Assembly: GCA_964536965.1 (NCBI GenBank)
Contig: CAZIAL010000003.1
Coordinates: 62,001-126,000 of the forward strand
DNA: 64,000 nucleotides
Source: JACMQW01 sp964536965
GTDB taxonomy: Bacteria > Bdellovibrionota > UBA1018
Reading direction: 5' to 3'
The translations under genes were made by a program, and so were the position numbers. Below the pieces are notes generated by a model. The model saw only the letters and a list, made by a program, of their open reading frames with translations. It ran no database searches and was not told the origin of the DNA. Below are positions 15,891 through 23,948 of this stretch, piece after piece (positions within the stretch are counted from its first letter, which is position 1; every line of letters starts with the position of its first letter).

Positions 15891-16630
15891 AAATTCTCAT
15901 TACCGGTGGAAGCTCGGATATTTCGAAAGCCGTTATCTTGCGACGCCTCGCGCGCGGTGACGAAGTGGTTTTCACGTCGTCTTCTCCCGAGTCGCTGGCG
16001 GAAACCACGGCCCACTTCGGCGGAAAGGCGAACGGCATAGTGTTTCGGCTCGCGGATGCGGAAGCGAGCGAGGCCGACTTCATTCGCGCCGGAGGTTCCG
16101 GTTTCGACGCCGTCGTTTTCTGCGCCGCCGAGAAGCAGCCTTCGCTGAAACCGTTCGCGGATTTCGGTTTCCCCGCCTTTCGCGATTACCTGCGCGCCAA
16201 CGTCGAGGGCAACGCATGGCTCGCACATCGCGTTTTACCCGGCATGGTCGAGCGGAACTTCGGTCGTTTGGTCTTCATTTCGAGTCTTTCGGCCGCGATC
16301 GGCACCAGCCGCTATCCCGCTTACTGCACGGCGAAGTCGGCGATCGAAGGCCTGTTCCTGAATCTCGCGGTCGATTACGGCGAGTTCGGAATTCTCTCAA
16401 ACGTGATCCGTCCGGGCGTGATCGCCACCCAACGAAACGACAAACTGTGGAAACGAACCGGCTACGACAAGCGGGTCAAGGAACTCATCCCGGTTCGTGA
16501 GATCGGCACGCCCGATCAGGTCGCAAGCGTCGTGGATATCGCCCTCGAGAAGGATTCCTATCTGAACGGCGCGGTCATCCCCGTCGGGGGTGGAATGCCT
16601 TCCATGCGATCGGCGGGACTGCTGAAATGA
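15887..16630 (+). CDS. Short-chain dehydrogenase/reductase, FabG-like
   Basis: 247 residues. The Rossmann motif is TGGSSDISKA (residues 6-15), the catalytic serine lies in FISSLSAA, and the YxxxK pair is YCTAK. IRPGVIATQR and the C-terminal LNGAVIPVGGGMPS resemble FabG-type beta-ketoacyl reductases. The start overlaps the ACP stop (ATGA). The position between the ACP and KAS III genes suggests reduction of the beta-keto group formed by condensation, although dehydrogenation of a hydroxylated lipid is possible. Confidence 0.85.
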   Translation: MKILITGGSSDISKAVILRRLARGDEVVFTSSSPESLAETTAHFGGKANGIVFRLADAEASEADFIRAGGSGFDAVVFCAAEKQPSLKPFADFGFPAFRDYLRANVEGNAWLAHRVLPGMVERNFGRLVFISSLSAAIGTSRYPAYCTAKSAIEGLFLNLAVDYGEFGILSNVIRPGVIATQRNDKLWKRTGYDKRVKELIPVREIGTPDQVASVVDIALEKDSYLNGAVIPVGGGMPSMRSAGLLK

Positions 16631-16637
16631 GGCGGCG

Positions 16638-17651
16638 GTGAGTACGTTCGTACCGAAGCGCCCCATCTATCTGAAGGGAATTTCTTCGTACCTACCCGAA
16701 CGAGTGGTGGATAACGATGCCTTGGTCGCCTGGATGGGTTCGGAGATCCGGGGGTCATGGATCGAGCGCCGGACGGGAATCAAGTCACGGCGCTGGGCAG
16801 ATCCCAGCCAGGCCTGTTCGGACCTCGCGCTCGAAGCGGCGGGAAAAGTCTTCGCTTCCCTACCCGAAGGCGTCCGTGCGGGAGTTCGGCAAATCGTGCT
16901 CGGTACCGTCAGCGGCGACTATATTTCACCGCCGACGAGTCCACTGCTACAAGAGAAGCTAGGTCTTCGCGACTGCGGCGCATTCGACCTCGGCGCGGCT
17001 TGCGCGGGTTTCGTCACCGGTCTTCATGTGGTCTCGGCGCTCGTCGCGGGCACCGAAGTCGATCACTTGCTCGTGAATTCGGAAATTCGATCCAAGTACC
17101 TTTCAAAGGAGGACTTTAACACCGCGGTCCTATTCGGTGATGGCGCCTCGGCCGTTCTCCTATCCGGGGATTCGACGAACGCCCAGTTTCGCGTCCTCGG
17201 AACGAAGCTGGCTTCCGACGGCGCCGTCTTCGACCTGATAAAAATCCAGGCGGGGGGATCGCGGGCGCCGTTCACTCCGATCACTTCGCCTCCGGATGCC
17301 TGTCTCAAGATGGGAGACGGCGCGGCGATATTCCTGAAGGCCGTGCATGCGATGACCGAGTTACCCGAAACCCTGCTGGCGTCCCTCAGCCTCCGATTCG
17401 AGGATCTCCGCTGGATCGTTCCCCATCAGGCGAATCTCCTCCTGCTCAAGGAGATCGAGAAGCGGATCCCCGAATGCGCGGGAAAAATAGTGGAGACAGT
17501 TTCTTACACGGGCAATACTTCGGGCGCGAGCGTTGGGATCGCGTTGGCGAAGCTGGCCGAAAATCCTGAGCTGAAAAGCGGAGACCGGATCCTACTCGCC
17601 TCGGCGGGTGGAGGCGGGCTGGCGGCCTGCGCGGTGCTCGAGCGCGTCTAA
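16638..17651 (+). CDS. 3-oxoacyl-ACP synthase III-like condensing enzyme, copy 2
   Basis: 337 residues, closer to FabH than copy 1. Catalytic residues are C122 in LGAACAGF, H263 in VPHQAN and the asparagine in YTGNTSGAS. Ends with ILLASAGGGGLAACAVLERV. The start is GTG 16638 with GAGGCGG just upstream, 7 bp after the reductase stop. It would carry out decarboxylative condensation of an acyl starter with malonyl-ACP. The last 60 bp overlap the end of the convergent carboxyltransferase gene, an unusually long convergent overlap. Confidence 0.88.
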   Translation: MSTFVPKRPIYLKGISSYLPERVVDNDALVAWMGSEIRGSWIERRTGIKSRRWADPSQACSDLALEAAGKVFASLPEGVRAGVRQIVLGTVSGDYISPPTSPLLQEKLGLRDCGAFDLGAACAGFVTGLHVVSALVAGTEVDHLLVNSEIRSKYLSKEDFNTAVLFGDGASAVLLSGDSTNAQFRVLGTKLASDGAVFDLIKIQAGGSRAPFTPITSPPDACLKMGDGAAIFLKAVHAMTELPETLLASLSLRFEDLRWIVPHQANLLLLKEIEKRIPECAGKIVETVSYTGNTSGASVGIALAKLAENPELKSGDRILLASAGGGGLAACAVLERV

Positions 17652-19121
17652 GCCTTCGATGCTCGGACGATGACTCGTCCGGAGGCCCGGGGCGCTCCCG
17701 GTAGAGAGCAGGGGTTTCGCGAGGAACTCGGCGCGGATCAGGAAGCGATCCACTTCTTCGCCCACTTTTTCGAGCGGTACGACGGCGTCGAGCATCGACT
17801 CGGTCACGACATCGCTGAGGTCCGCGCGTTCGTTCTTCGAGTTTTCGGCCCATTCCTGTTTCATGCGCGGGTTGCCTTCGAGCACCTTCGCGACGATCTG
17901 GTCGCCGATGATTCCGATCTTGGCGCCTTCGATCGCGATCGTTCTTTCCGCGCCGAAAATCTTCGGGAAGGCGAACATGCAGGAGCCGCCGTAGAGGCGA
18001 CCCGTGATGATGCCCATCTTTCCGTAAGGGTATTCGATCATCGTGTGGACAAGGCCGATCATCTTCATGATCGCGTCCGCATCGCTTTCGGAGGCGCGAG
18101 GGTCGCCGCCGGGAGCGTCGATGCACGAAAGGACGGGAATTTTCAGCGCCGAGAAAAGTTCCATGGCGAACTGACTACGTTCGACCGCGCGCACCGTTAG
18201 GAGGTTATTCGGGTGGAGCGGGGGATTCGCGATCACGCCGATCGTTTGCTCTCCGCGACGCACCAGGAAGGTGCGGGCGACGGAGCTCAGCTGCGGATAA
18301 ATCTCCAGCGCGTGTCCGCCGAGCTGGGCCAGAACTTTCACGAGCGCGTTTTCCGATTTATAGTACTTTGGCTTTTTTTCGTCCGGAATCAGAAGCGTCT
18401 CCGCGTGGTCGACCGGAGTTGCGTGGGGATAGACGGCGAGTTCGCGCGCACGCGTATATACGGCTTCGGCGTCCGGCTGGATTTCGTGGATGAGCGAGTT
18501 CGTTTTAAACTGATGGCCGGCCGAGGCGAAGCGTTCGAAATCTTTTCCCTCTTGGCCGAGGAAAATCGAGATGACCTCTGGGCCGGTCAGATTCACGAGC
18601 GAGCCTTCGCCCATGGCCAGACGATAATGGGCTTGGCTCAGGAATATCGCGCCGAGGCCCAGGCATTTTCCCATCGCCGCGGCGATGTAGAGGTGATTCT
18701 TCCGGTACTGGAGAAGGTCCGGGATGATGCTGAATACGGGGGCAAAAAGACTGCGGCCTTCGGTGAACCGGGCGCCGAGGGTGTTCAGGAGGAAGATGAG
18801 GCTTCCCTCGTGCTGGTCGATTTCGCGAATGAAATGATGGAGACGGCTGGTGTTTTCTTTTCCGAAGCTACCGCCGTTCAGTCGGAAGTCCGTCAGGGCG
18901 ACGGAGACGGTCTGGCCCGCGATCTGGCCGCGAACGGTGATGATCCCGTCACATTGGACGCGGTTGAATTCCCGGGAAGGATCCCAAAAGAGCTCGACCT
19001 GCGCGGTTTCGCCGTAGATCCGGCGAAGCGCTTCCAGGAAACGATATTCGCGAAGAGCGATCGTCTGCCACTGGTAAGGATGAGAGTCCGCCTTCATGCG
19101 AACAGGGATATCAGACCACAC
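17592..19121 (-). CDS. Acyl-CoA carboxylase carboxyltransferase (PccB/AccD-type) subunit
   Basis: 509 residues. Recognisable crotonase-fold carboxyltransferase features are FRLNGGSFGKENTSRL, GEGSLVNLTGPEVI in the N-domain, GVIANPPLHPNNLLTVRAVERSQF, CIDAPGGDPRASE and YGGSCMFAFPKIFGAERTIAIEGAKIGIIGD in the C-domain. It would transfer a carboxyl group from biotin to an acyl-CoA, giving malonyl-type extender units; no biotin carboxylase or BCCP is nearby. The start is GTG 19121, or ATG 19097. The final ~37 residues (STGSAPGLRTSHRPS onward) look unlike the family and are partly antisense to the KAS III gene, suggesting loss of an earlier stop. Confidence 0.8.
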   Translation of the reverse strand: MWSDIPVRMKADSHPYQWQTIALREYRFLEALRRIYGETAQVELFWDPSREFNRVQCDGIITVRGQIAGQTVSVALTDFRLNGGSFGKENTSRLHHFIREIDQHEGSLIFLLNTLGARFTEGRSLFAPVFSIIPDLLQYRKNHLYIAAAMGKCLGLGAIFLSQAHYRLAMGEGSLVNLTGPEVISIFLGQEGKDFERFASAGHQFKTNSLIHEIQPDAEAVYTRARELAVYPHATPVDHAETLLIPDEKKPKYYKSENALVKVLAQLGGHALEIYPQLSSVARTFLVRRGEQTIGVIANPPLHPNNLLTVRAVERSQFAMELFSALKIPVLSCIDAPGGDPRASESDADAIMKMIGLVHTMIEYPYGKMGIITGRLYGGSCMFAFPKIFGAERTIAIEGAKIGIIGDQIVAKVLEGNPRMKQEWAENSKNERADLSDVVTESMLDAVVPLEKVGEEVDRFLIRAEFLAKPLLSTGSAPGLRTSHRPSIEGLDALEHRAGRQPASTRRGE

Positions 19122-19375
19122 CTCGCCCTTACAGCAATTGGGGTGCCAGATGCGCTCCGATCCGTCACCCCCGTCTGGAGACGGAAGCGGCGCGTTTAGT
19201 CGCGATTTTTCCCGAGTCGGGAGCGCGAGGAGAGGCGGCGAAATTAGGCGGGTGTAAAACTCCTAGACAGTTCGACTCGGGCCCGGAGGGGCGTGAACGG
19301 GCTAAAGCGAAGAAGAGTCCCGAAAACCTGGCATCTTTCTCGCTTATACGGGATCGGCCAACCGTGGAGATGACC

Positions 19376-20122
19376 ATGCTGCGTTCCCCCCTCTCTAAAA
19401 CTTGTTTCGCAAGCGCCCTTTGCCTCGCCGTCGGCGCGCTTACGCTCACGGCCTGCGGAAGAAATCCCGGCGCGCAGCCTCGTTCCTATCCGATTCCCGG
19501 AATTGAAAAGCTCGAAGAACGCATGGCGAACGCCCAAGCGAAGTGCGTGAAGATCAATCCGACCGAAATTCGCCGTCGTGCCGTCGTCCAAGGGAAAGAA
19601 ATGTTCGCCGCCGATCGCGCCGGGAGCTTTCGCCTCGAAAAATACGAATTTTCCAAGGTCGCCGGTCGCGTGGAAGGAATTGTTCCGAATTTGAAGATTC
19701 AGGTCACCGACTTCGATGACCTGGTCAGCCGCGCTCCGCGCTTGTCGATCGAAGCGACGTGCATGGATCTTAAAGGCGTCGCCCAGGAGCTGAAGCTCTC
19801 CCCCGTCGTCGAAATCGAGTCCGAAACCGGACAGATCCAGCAGACGCAACCGTTCGTCCTGTCGATTCCGCCCACCGGATCAATGTCGGCCACCAGCCTT
19901 GAGCCCGCGCGAGTAGAGCAACCCATTCCGGTTTCACGAATGCCGAGCGAGGCCGCCATGCTTCTCGGGGCGGACAATGTGGAAGGGTTGAGAACGATCT
20001 CTTTTCGCGTGAAAGAATCCGAAGACGGTTCGATGGAAGTGAACGCCGAGTTCGCGGACTCCGAGTTCTCCCGGATCGTGATCCGGGTTCGCGCCGTTTA
20101 TCGCTGGGACGCGGCCGCTTGA
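19376..20122 (+). CDS. Predicted lipoprotein, function unknown
   Basis: 248 residues from ATG 19376, which has GGAG 6 bp upstream. The signal peptide ends in a lipobox (LTLTAC; Cys near residue 27), so it is probably a lipid-anchored envelope protein. The mature part has charged strands and helices with no motif I can name. It stands alone: the 254-bp gap upstream (19122-19375) shows no other gene, and only short hairpins there. The downstream neighbour is convergent. I do not recognise the family. Confidence 0.65.
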   Translation: MLRSPLSKTCFASALCLAVGALTLTACGRNPGAQPRSYPIPGIEKLEERMANAQAKCVKINPTEIRRRAVVQGKEMFAADRAGSFRLEKYEFSKVAGRVEGIVPNLKIQVTDFDDLVSRAPRLSIEATCMDLKGVAQELKLSPVVEIESETGQIQQTQPFVLSIPPTGSMSATSLEPARVEQPIPVSRMPSEAAMLLGADNVEGLRTISFRVKESEDGSMEVNAEFADSEFSRIVIRVRAVYRWDAAA

Positions 20123-20138
20123 TCCGCTTCCGCAATGT

Positions 20139-20954
20139 CTAATCGTTAAAGCGGTAAGCGGAAACCGCCTGGCCCATGATTTCGTCATGAAAAGCGAGTT
20201 CCCCTTTTCCAGTCGAGGCGGCTCCGGCCACGACCATGAGCGGGAGGAGATGCTCTTCACGGGGATGCGCCTCGCGCGCGGCGGGAGCCTTCTCCCAGGC
20301 GACTAAATTCCGCGCGCGCTCGACGGAAGAATGCTTCGTCACGGTCTCGGTCAGCCAGGCGTCGAACTCGTACGAACGATTCGCTCCGCCGCCGAAGAAT
20401 TTGCGGAGGTTGTGATAACTCATCCCGCTCCCGACGATCAGGACTCCTTCGTTTCGAAGAGACGCGAGCGCTAGTCCTGCGCGGAGGTGGTCCGCGGGGT
20501 CCAGCCCACGCTTTAACGAGAGCTGGATGATCGGAATTTCCGCATCCGGAAAGACGAGCTTAAACGGGATGAAGACGCCGTGATCGAAACCTCGATGGGA
20601 CTTTCGCCGGACTTCGATTCCGGCCGCGTCGAGAAGTTCCGCCACTTGGTCGGCGAGCTTCGGTGAGCCGGGCGCCGGATAGGAGATGGCATAGGTTTCG
20701 GCGGGAAATCCCGTATAATCGTAAATCAGCTCGGGATGCTCGTCCGTCAGGACGGTGAATTCGTCTTCTTCCCAGTGGGCCGAAATCACCAGGATCGACT
20801 TCGGTCTTTCCGGTAAACTCGAGGCGAGTCCGCGCAGCCAGGCGCCCATGCGGTCCCAGGTGTCTTTTGGCCCGATCGAACTCCAGTCCATGAAGAAACA
20901 GGGGCCACCGCCGTGGGCGATGTAGAGCGTGGGTTGGGCGAGAGCGATCGGCAC
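20139..20954 (-). CDS. Extradiol ring-cleavage dioxygenase, DODA/LigB class III type
   Basis: 271 residues. Metal-site histidines typical of the class are visible in YIAHGGGP (near residue 14), VISAHWE, GFDHGVFIPFKL and GSGMSYHNL. This is the YgiD/4,5-DOPA dioxygenase group, which uses a divalent metal to open catechol-type rings or handle other phenolic compounds in the cytoplasm. It is 30 bp downstream of the RutE-like nitroreductase and probably in its operon, under the divergent LysR regulator. The natural substrate is not deducible. Confidence 0.87.
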   Translation of the reverse strand: MPIALAQPTLYIAHGGGPCFFMDWSSIGPKDTWDRMGAWLRGLASSLPERPKSILVISAHWEEDEFTVLTDEHPELIYDYTGFPAETYAISYPAPGSPKLADQVAELLDAAGIEVRRKSHRGFDHGVFIPFKLVFPDAEIPIIQLSLKRGLDPADHLRAGLALASLRNEGVLIVGSGMSYHNLRKFFGGGANRSYEFDAWLTETVTKHSSVERARNLVAWEKAPAAREAHPREEHLLPLMVVAGAASTGKGELAFHDEIMGQAVSAYRFND

Positions 20955-20984
20955 GATGGATTCCTTTCGGTGAGGGCGCCTCGT

Positions 20985-21578
20985 TTAGGCGATTCGGCAG
21001 GCCTCTTCGAATTCCAGGCGCGGGCCCCGGGGGTGGAGTTTACTCGAATCGCCGTAACCCAGCGTGAAAATGAAGTTTGAACGCCAGTTCGTGCCTTTGA
21101 AAAACGTTTCATCGACCTTGGCATTGTCGAATCCCGACATCGCGCAGGAGTCCAGTCCCAGCGCCCGCGCGGCGAAAATCAGATAGGCGCCCTGGAGGGA
21201 GCTGTTTCGGAACGCCGTCTCCCGGATCGCCTGCTCATTCCCCGCGAACCACTCGCGGGCATGCGGAATGTGGGGCGCGAGCCTCGGCAACTTTTCGTAG
21301 AACTCGAGATCGTGGGCCACGATGACCGTGACCGGCGCGCTCCGGACTTGTTCGACGTTGCTCCCCATCAGCGCGGGATAAAGGCGCTCTTTCGCCGCCG
21401 CGGATTTCACAAATAGAATTCGTGCCGGTCCGGAGTTCATGCTTGTCGGTCCCCACTTCGCGAGATCGTAGAGCTCGGTCAGGAGTCGCTCCTCGACCGG
21501 GCGGTCGAGCCAGGCGTGGTGAGAGCGGGCTTGGGTGAAGAGAGTGGTGACGGCATCGGGCGTAAGGGGTTGGCTCAT
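20985..21578 (-). CDS. RutE/HadB-like nitroreductase family protein
   Basis: 197 residues, aligning end to end with RutE-type proteins (malonic semialdehyde reductase of the pyrimidine Rut pathway): LYDLAKWGPTSMNSGPARILFVKS, VRSAPVTVIVAHDLEFYEKLP, ETAFRNSSLQGAYLIFAARALGLDSCAMSGFD and FTLGYGDSSKLHPRGPRLEFEEA. These are FMN-dependent NAD(P)H reductases. The rest of the Rut pathway is absent here, so a general aldehyde, quinone or nitro-reducing role is equally possible. The gene is divergent from a LysR regulator. Confidence 0.88.
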   Translation of the reverse strand: MSQPLTPDAVTTLFTQARSHHAWLDRPVEERLLTELYDLAKWGPTSMNSGPARILFVKSAAAKERLYPALMGSNVEQVRSAPVTVIVAHDLEFYEKLPRLAPHIPHAREWFAGNEQAIRETAFRNSSLQGAYLIFAARALGLDSCAMSGFDNAKVDETFFKGTNWRSNFIFTLGYGDSSKLHPRGPRLEFEEACRIA

Positions 21579-21672
21579 AAAACCAGATTACGCCCCAAAA
21601 CGTTTTTACATTAGTCACTAAAATCTAGAATCTTTATGCCAATAACTGCATAATCGAGAGAAGGGGTACGGT
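21579..21672. promoter_or_regulatory. LysR-type divergent control region
   Basis: The 94 bp between the nitroreductase and LysR genes contain two inverted repeats. One is ttagtcactaa (21611-21621), a T-N-A dyad of the size expected for a LysR box. The other is TTATGC-N8-GCATAA (21634-21653). A CATAAT hexamer at 21649-21654 is a plausible -10 for the lysR gene. LysR regulators usually autoregulate and control the divergent gene from such a region; which dyad is the binding site is inference. Confidence 0.5.
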
Positions 21673-22599
21673 ATGGAACTCGACGCGATTTCAGTCTTCG
21701 TCAAGGTGGTGCAGGCGGGCAGCTTCACGCAGGCCGCGAAGCAGCTCGGCATGCCGAATTCGACGGTGAGCGCCCGGGTCGCCACGCTGGAGCGACGCCT
21801 CGGAACGACTCTGATTCACCGAACGACGCGAAAGATCAGCGTCACCGAAGCGGGAGAGGCGTACTTCCGCCGCTGCGTGCAGGCGCTCGGAGAAATCGAA
21901 GCCGCGGAATCCGAAATCGCCTCGACGCAGAAGGATCCGCGCGGAGTGCTCCGGCTCACGGCGCCGGTGGATCTCGGGCATACGCTCCTGCCCGGAATCG
22001 TGCAGACTCTTCTCAAGCGCCATCCGGACCTCGGCGTGGATCTCGTGATCACCAACCGCGTGGTCGACCTCGTCGGCGAAGGAATCGACGTCGCCATCCG
22101 AGCGGGGGAACTCGAGGATTCGACGATGATCGCGAAGGGTTTTGTTTCCTCGAAACTCGAATTTTACGCCTCTCCGGCCTACTTAAAAAAGGCGGGTACG
22201 CCGAGCGCGCCGAAAGATCTGGAAAGGCATGCGCTCATTCGGTTCACCGACGGCGAAGCGACGGCGCCGACCGAACTGGAAGTGAGCGACGGAAAAACTT
22301 CCGTGCGCGTCCGGGTGGGTGGCCGCATCCAGGCGGACGATCTCGAGACGATTAAGATCTTCGCCGTGCGAGGCGAGGGAATCGGATGTTTTCCAGGTTT
22401 CATCTGCGAAGACGAGATCGAAAAGGGGAAGTTGGTACGCGTGCTTCCCAAATGGTATTTCGGCGACGGACATTTCTCGCTCGTTTATCCGGCCCAGCGT
22501 TTCGTCTCGCCGAAGATCCAGGCGTTCATCAAAGCGGCGGCCGAGATGCGGGAACGCTGTACGGTTGGCCGTGAAACCCGGAATGAAAAAACCCGCTAA
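21673..22599 (+). CDS. LysR-family transcriptional regulator
   Basis: 308 residues. The N-terminal winged helix-turn-helix is clear: LDAISVFVKVVQAGSFTQAAKQLGMPNSTVSARVATLERRLG in two parts, followed by TLIHRTTRKISVTEAG. The periplasmic-binding-protein-like effector domain follows (LRLTAPVDLGHTLLPG, VDVAIRAGEL-type motif at about residue 135). The sequence resembles the CrgA/DsdC-like subgroup that often controls oxidoreductases. It probably regulates the divergent nitroreductase-dioxygenase pair. An imperfect hairpin with a T-run just after the stop may act as a weak terminator. Confidence 0.92.
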   Translation: MELDAISVFVKVVQAGSFTQAAKQLGMPNSTVSARVATLERRLGTTLIHRTTRKISVTEAGEAYFRRCVQALGEIEAAESEIASTQKDPRGVLRLTAPVDLGHTLLPGIVQTLLKRHPDLGVDLVITNRVVDLVGEGIDVAIRAGELEDSTMIAKGFVSSKLEFYASPAYLKKAGTPSAPKDLERHALIRFTDGEATAPTELEVSDGKTSVRVRVGGRIQADDLETIKIFAVRGEGIGCFPGFICEDEIEKGKLVRVLPKWYFGDGHFSLVYPAQRFVSPKIQAFIKAAAEMRERCTVGRETRNEKTR

Positions 22600-22662
22600 T
22601 CGTCGATTCCCACTTGCGTGTTCCTCGGACTAACGGGCTTTTGGCAGCCTCTGCAAAAAAAA

Positions 22663-22738
22663 TGGTGAGTCGTGATGGGTTCGAACCATCGACCCTCACA
22701 TTAAAAGTGTGATGCTCTACCAGCTGAGCTAACGACTC
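22663..22738 (-). tRNA. tRNA-Lys (anticodon TTT)
   Basis: 76 nt on the minus strand with encoded CCA. The acceptor stem is GAGTCGT/ACGACTC with discriminator A, the D-arm contains GCTCAGCTGGTAGAGC, the anticodon loop is CTTTTAA and the T-loop is TTCGAAC. A run of eight T follows directly after CCA on the minus strand and can serve as a terminator. A minus-strand TTGACC lies about 40 bp upstream, with no convincing -10. Confidence 0.96.
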
Positions 22739-22883
22739 ACCGACATGAGGGCTGAAGCAAGTCTTTACCTAACGGTCGGGTCGACTGCAACGGTCAATTG
22801 AGAGGTTTCTAAAAACAACGCGGCGCATGGCGTTTAGCCTTGGCCCGCGGTCTGCGAGCATAAACTGTTAATATCCCGGCGAG

Positions 22884-23873
22884 TTAGGCGCGGACGGCGA
22901 AATCGCCTGGGTTTTCGGGGCGAAGACGTGGGGGGGATTTTTTTTCTTCGTCGGTTTCCGGCATCGGTTTCGGCATCCATTCGGCGCCCGGCTTGAGGTG
23001 AATGGTCTTTTCTTTTCGAAGCGTTTTCGCCTTCGTGTACTCGGCGCCGAAAAGCAGGATCGCCGACGAATAGTAGGCCCAGACTAGAATGATCACGAGC
23101 GAGCCGGCTGCTCCATAGGTCGAACCGATCGCGCTGGCGCCGAGATAGAGGCCGATCAGATATTTTCCCAGGGTGAAAAAAAACGAAGTGATCAAACCGC
23201 CCGTCCAGACATTCCGCCACCTGAGTTTTACGTCCGGGAGAAGCCGGTAGACGCCGGCGAAAATAACCGCGGCGAAAAGAAACGAGATCCCGATATTCAG
23301 CGCGTGCCAGAGTACTTCTCCGCCCGGCAGTTTTTCGTTCGCGAATTTGTCGAGGCCGGAAAGGACGGCGCTGGCGAGGAGCGAAACCAGAGTCAGGAGC
23401 GCCAGAACGAGAATCATGGAGAACGACAGAATGCGCTGGCGGAGCAGGGTTCGGATGGCGCGGCCCGGTTTCGGGCGGACTTTCCAGATGTAGTTCAGCG
23501 CGTCCTGGAGCTGTCCGAAGAGCGTGGTCGCGCCGAGCAGGAGGACCAAGACTCCTACGACCGTGGCGACGATGCCCTTGTCCTCGAGTGCGGAAGCTTC
23601 GACCATCGCTTCGATCGCTTTCGCGCCTTCGTGACCGACGAGTCCGCGAAGGGCGCCGAAGATCTCGCCGCTACTCGCTTCATTTCCAAAAAAGATCCCG
23701 CCGACGGCAACCGCGATGAGGATCAGCGGGGCCGCCGAAAAAACCGTGTAATACGCGAGCGAGGCGCTGAAGGTGATGGCCATGTCGTCCATCCAGCCCG
23801 AAAAGGCTTCCTTGGTTATCGCAACGGTATCGCGCCAGAATGTCTTAAAATCGGTTTGGCGGGGGATTTTCAC
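22884..23873 (-). CDS. YihY/BrkB family inner-membrane protein
   Basis: 329 residues with about six membrane segments. The family hallmarks are FSASLAYYTVFSAAPLILIAVAVGGIFFG near the N-terminus, LWHALNIGISFLFAAVIFAGVYRLLPD in the middle and GSTYGAAGSLVIILVWAYYSSAILLFGAEYTKA towards the end. The last ~45 residues form a charged cytoplasmic tail rich in Pro, Glu and Lys. The family includes BrkB and proteins once mislabelled as RNase BN; biochemical function is unsettled. It is monocistronic, with 75 bp to purA. The stretch 22742-22883 between it and tRNA-Lys holds no gene. Confidence 0.88.
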   Translation of the reverse strand: MKIPRQTDFKTFWRDTVAITKEAFSGWMDDMAITFSASLAYYTVFSAAPLILIAVAVGGIFFGNEASSGEIFGALRGLVGHEGAKAIEAMVEASALEDKGIVATVVGVLVLLLGATTLFGQLQDALNYIWKVRPKPGRAIRTLLRQRILSFSMILVLALLTLVSLLASAVLSGLDKFANEKLPGGEVLWHALNIGISFLFAAVIFAGVYRLLPDVKLRWRNVWTGGLITSFFFTLGKYLIGLYLGASAIGSTYGAAGSLVIILVWAYYSSAILLFGAEYTKAKTLRKEKTIHLKPGAEWMPKPMPETDEEKKSPPRLRPENPGDFAVRA

Positions 23874-23948
23874 GCCCCTATCTTATGCAAACCGTGCGCA
23901 AACCGTAAACCGTCCTAAAATGCCTCAGCCTCTTCCGGCAAGCGCCGC

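Noticed and set aside
13278..16630. OleABCD-type long-chain olefin cluster
   Set aside because: A KAS III-like enzyme, AMP ligase and SDR are present, but the ligase is too short for OleC, the SDR is FabG-like rather than OleD-like, no OleB hydrolase is seen, and a stand-alone ACP is included.
22590..22640. Possible terminator after the LysR gene
   Set aside because: Arms near AACCCGCTA/TAACGGGCTTTT are imperfect with a loop of over 30 nt; too weak to list as a feature.
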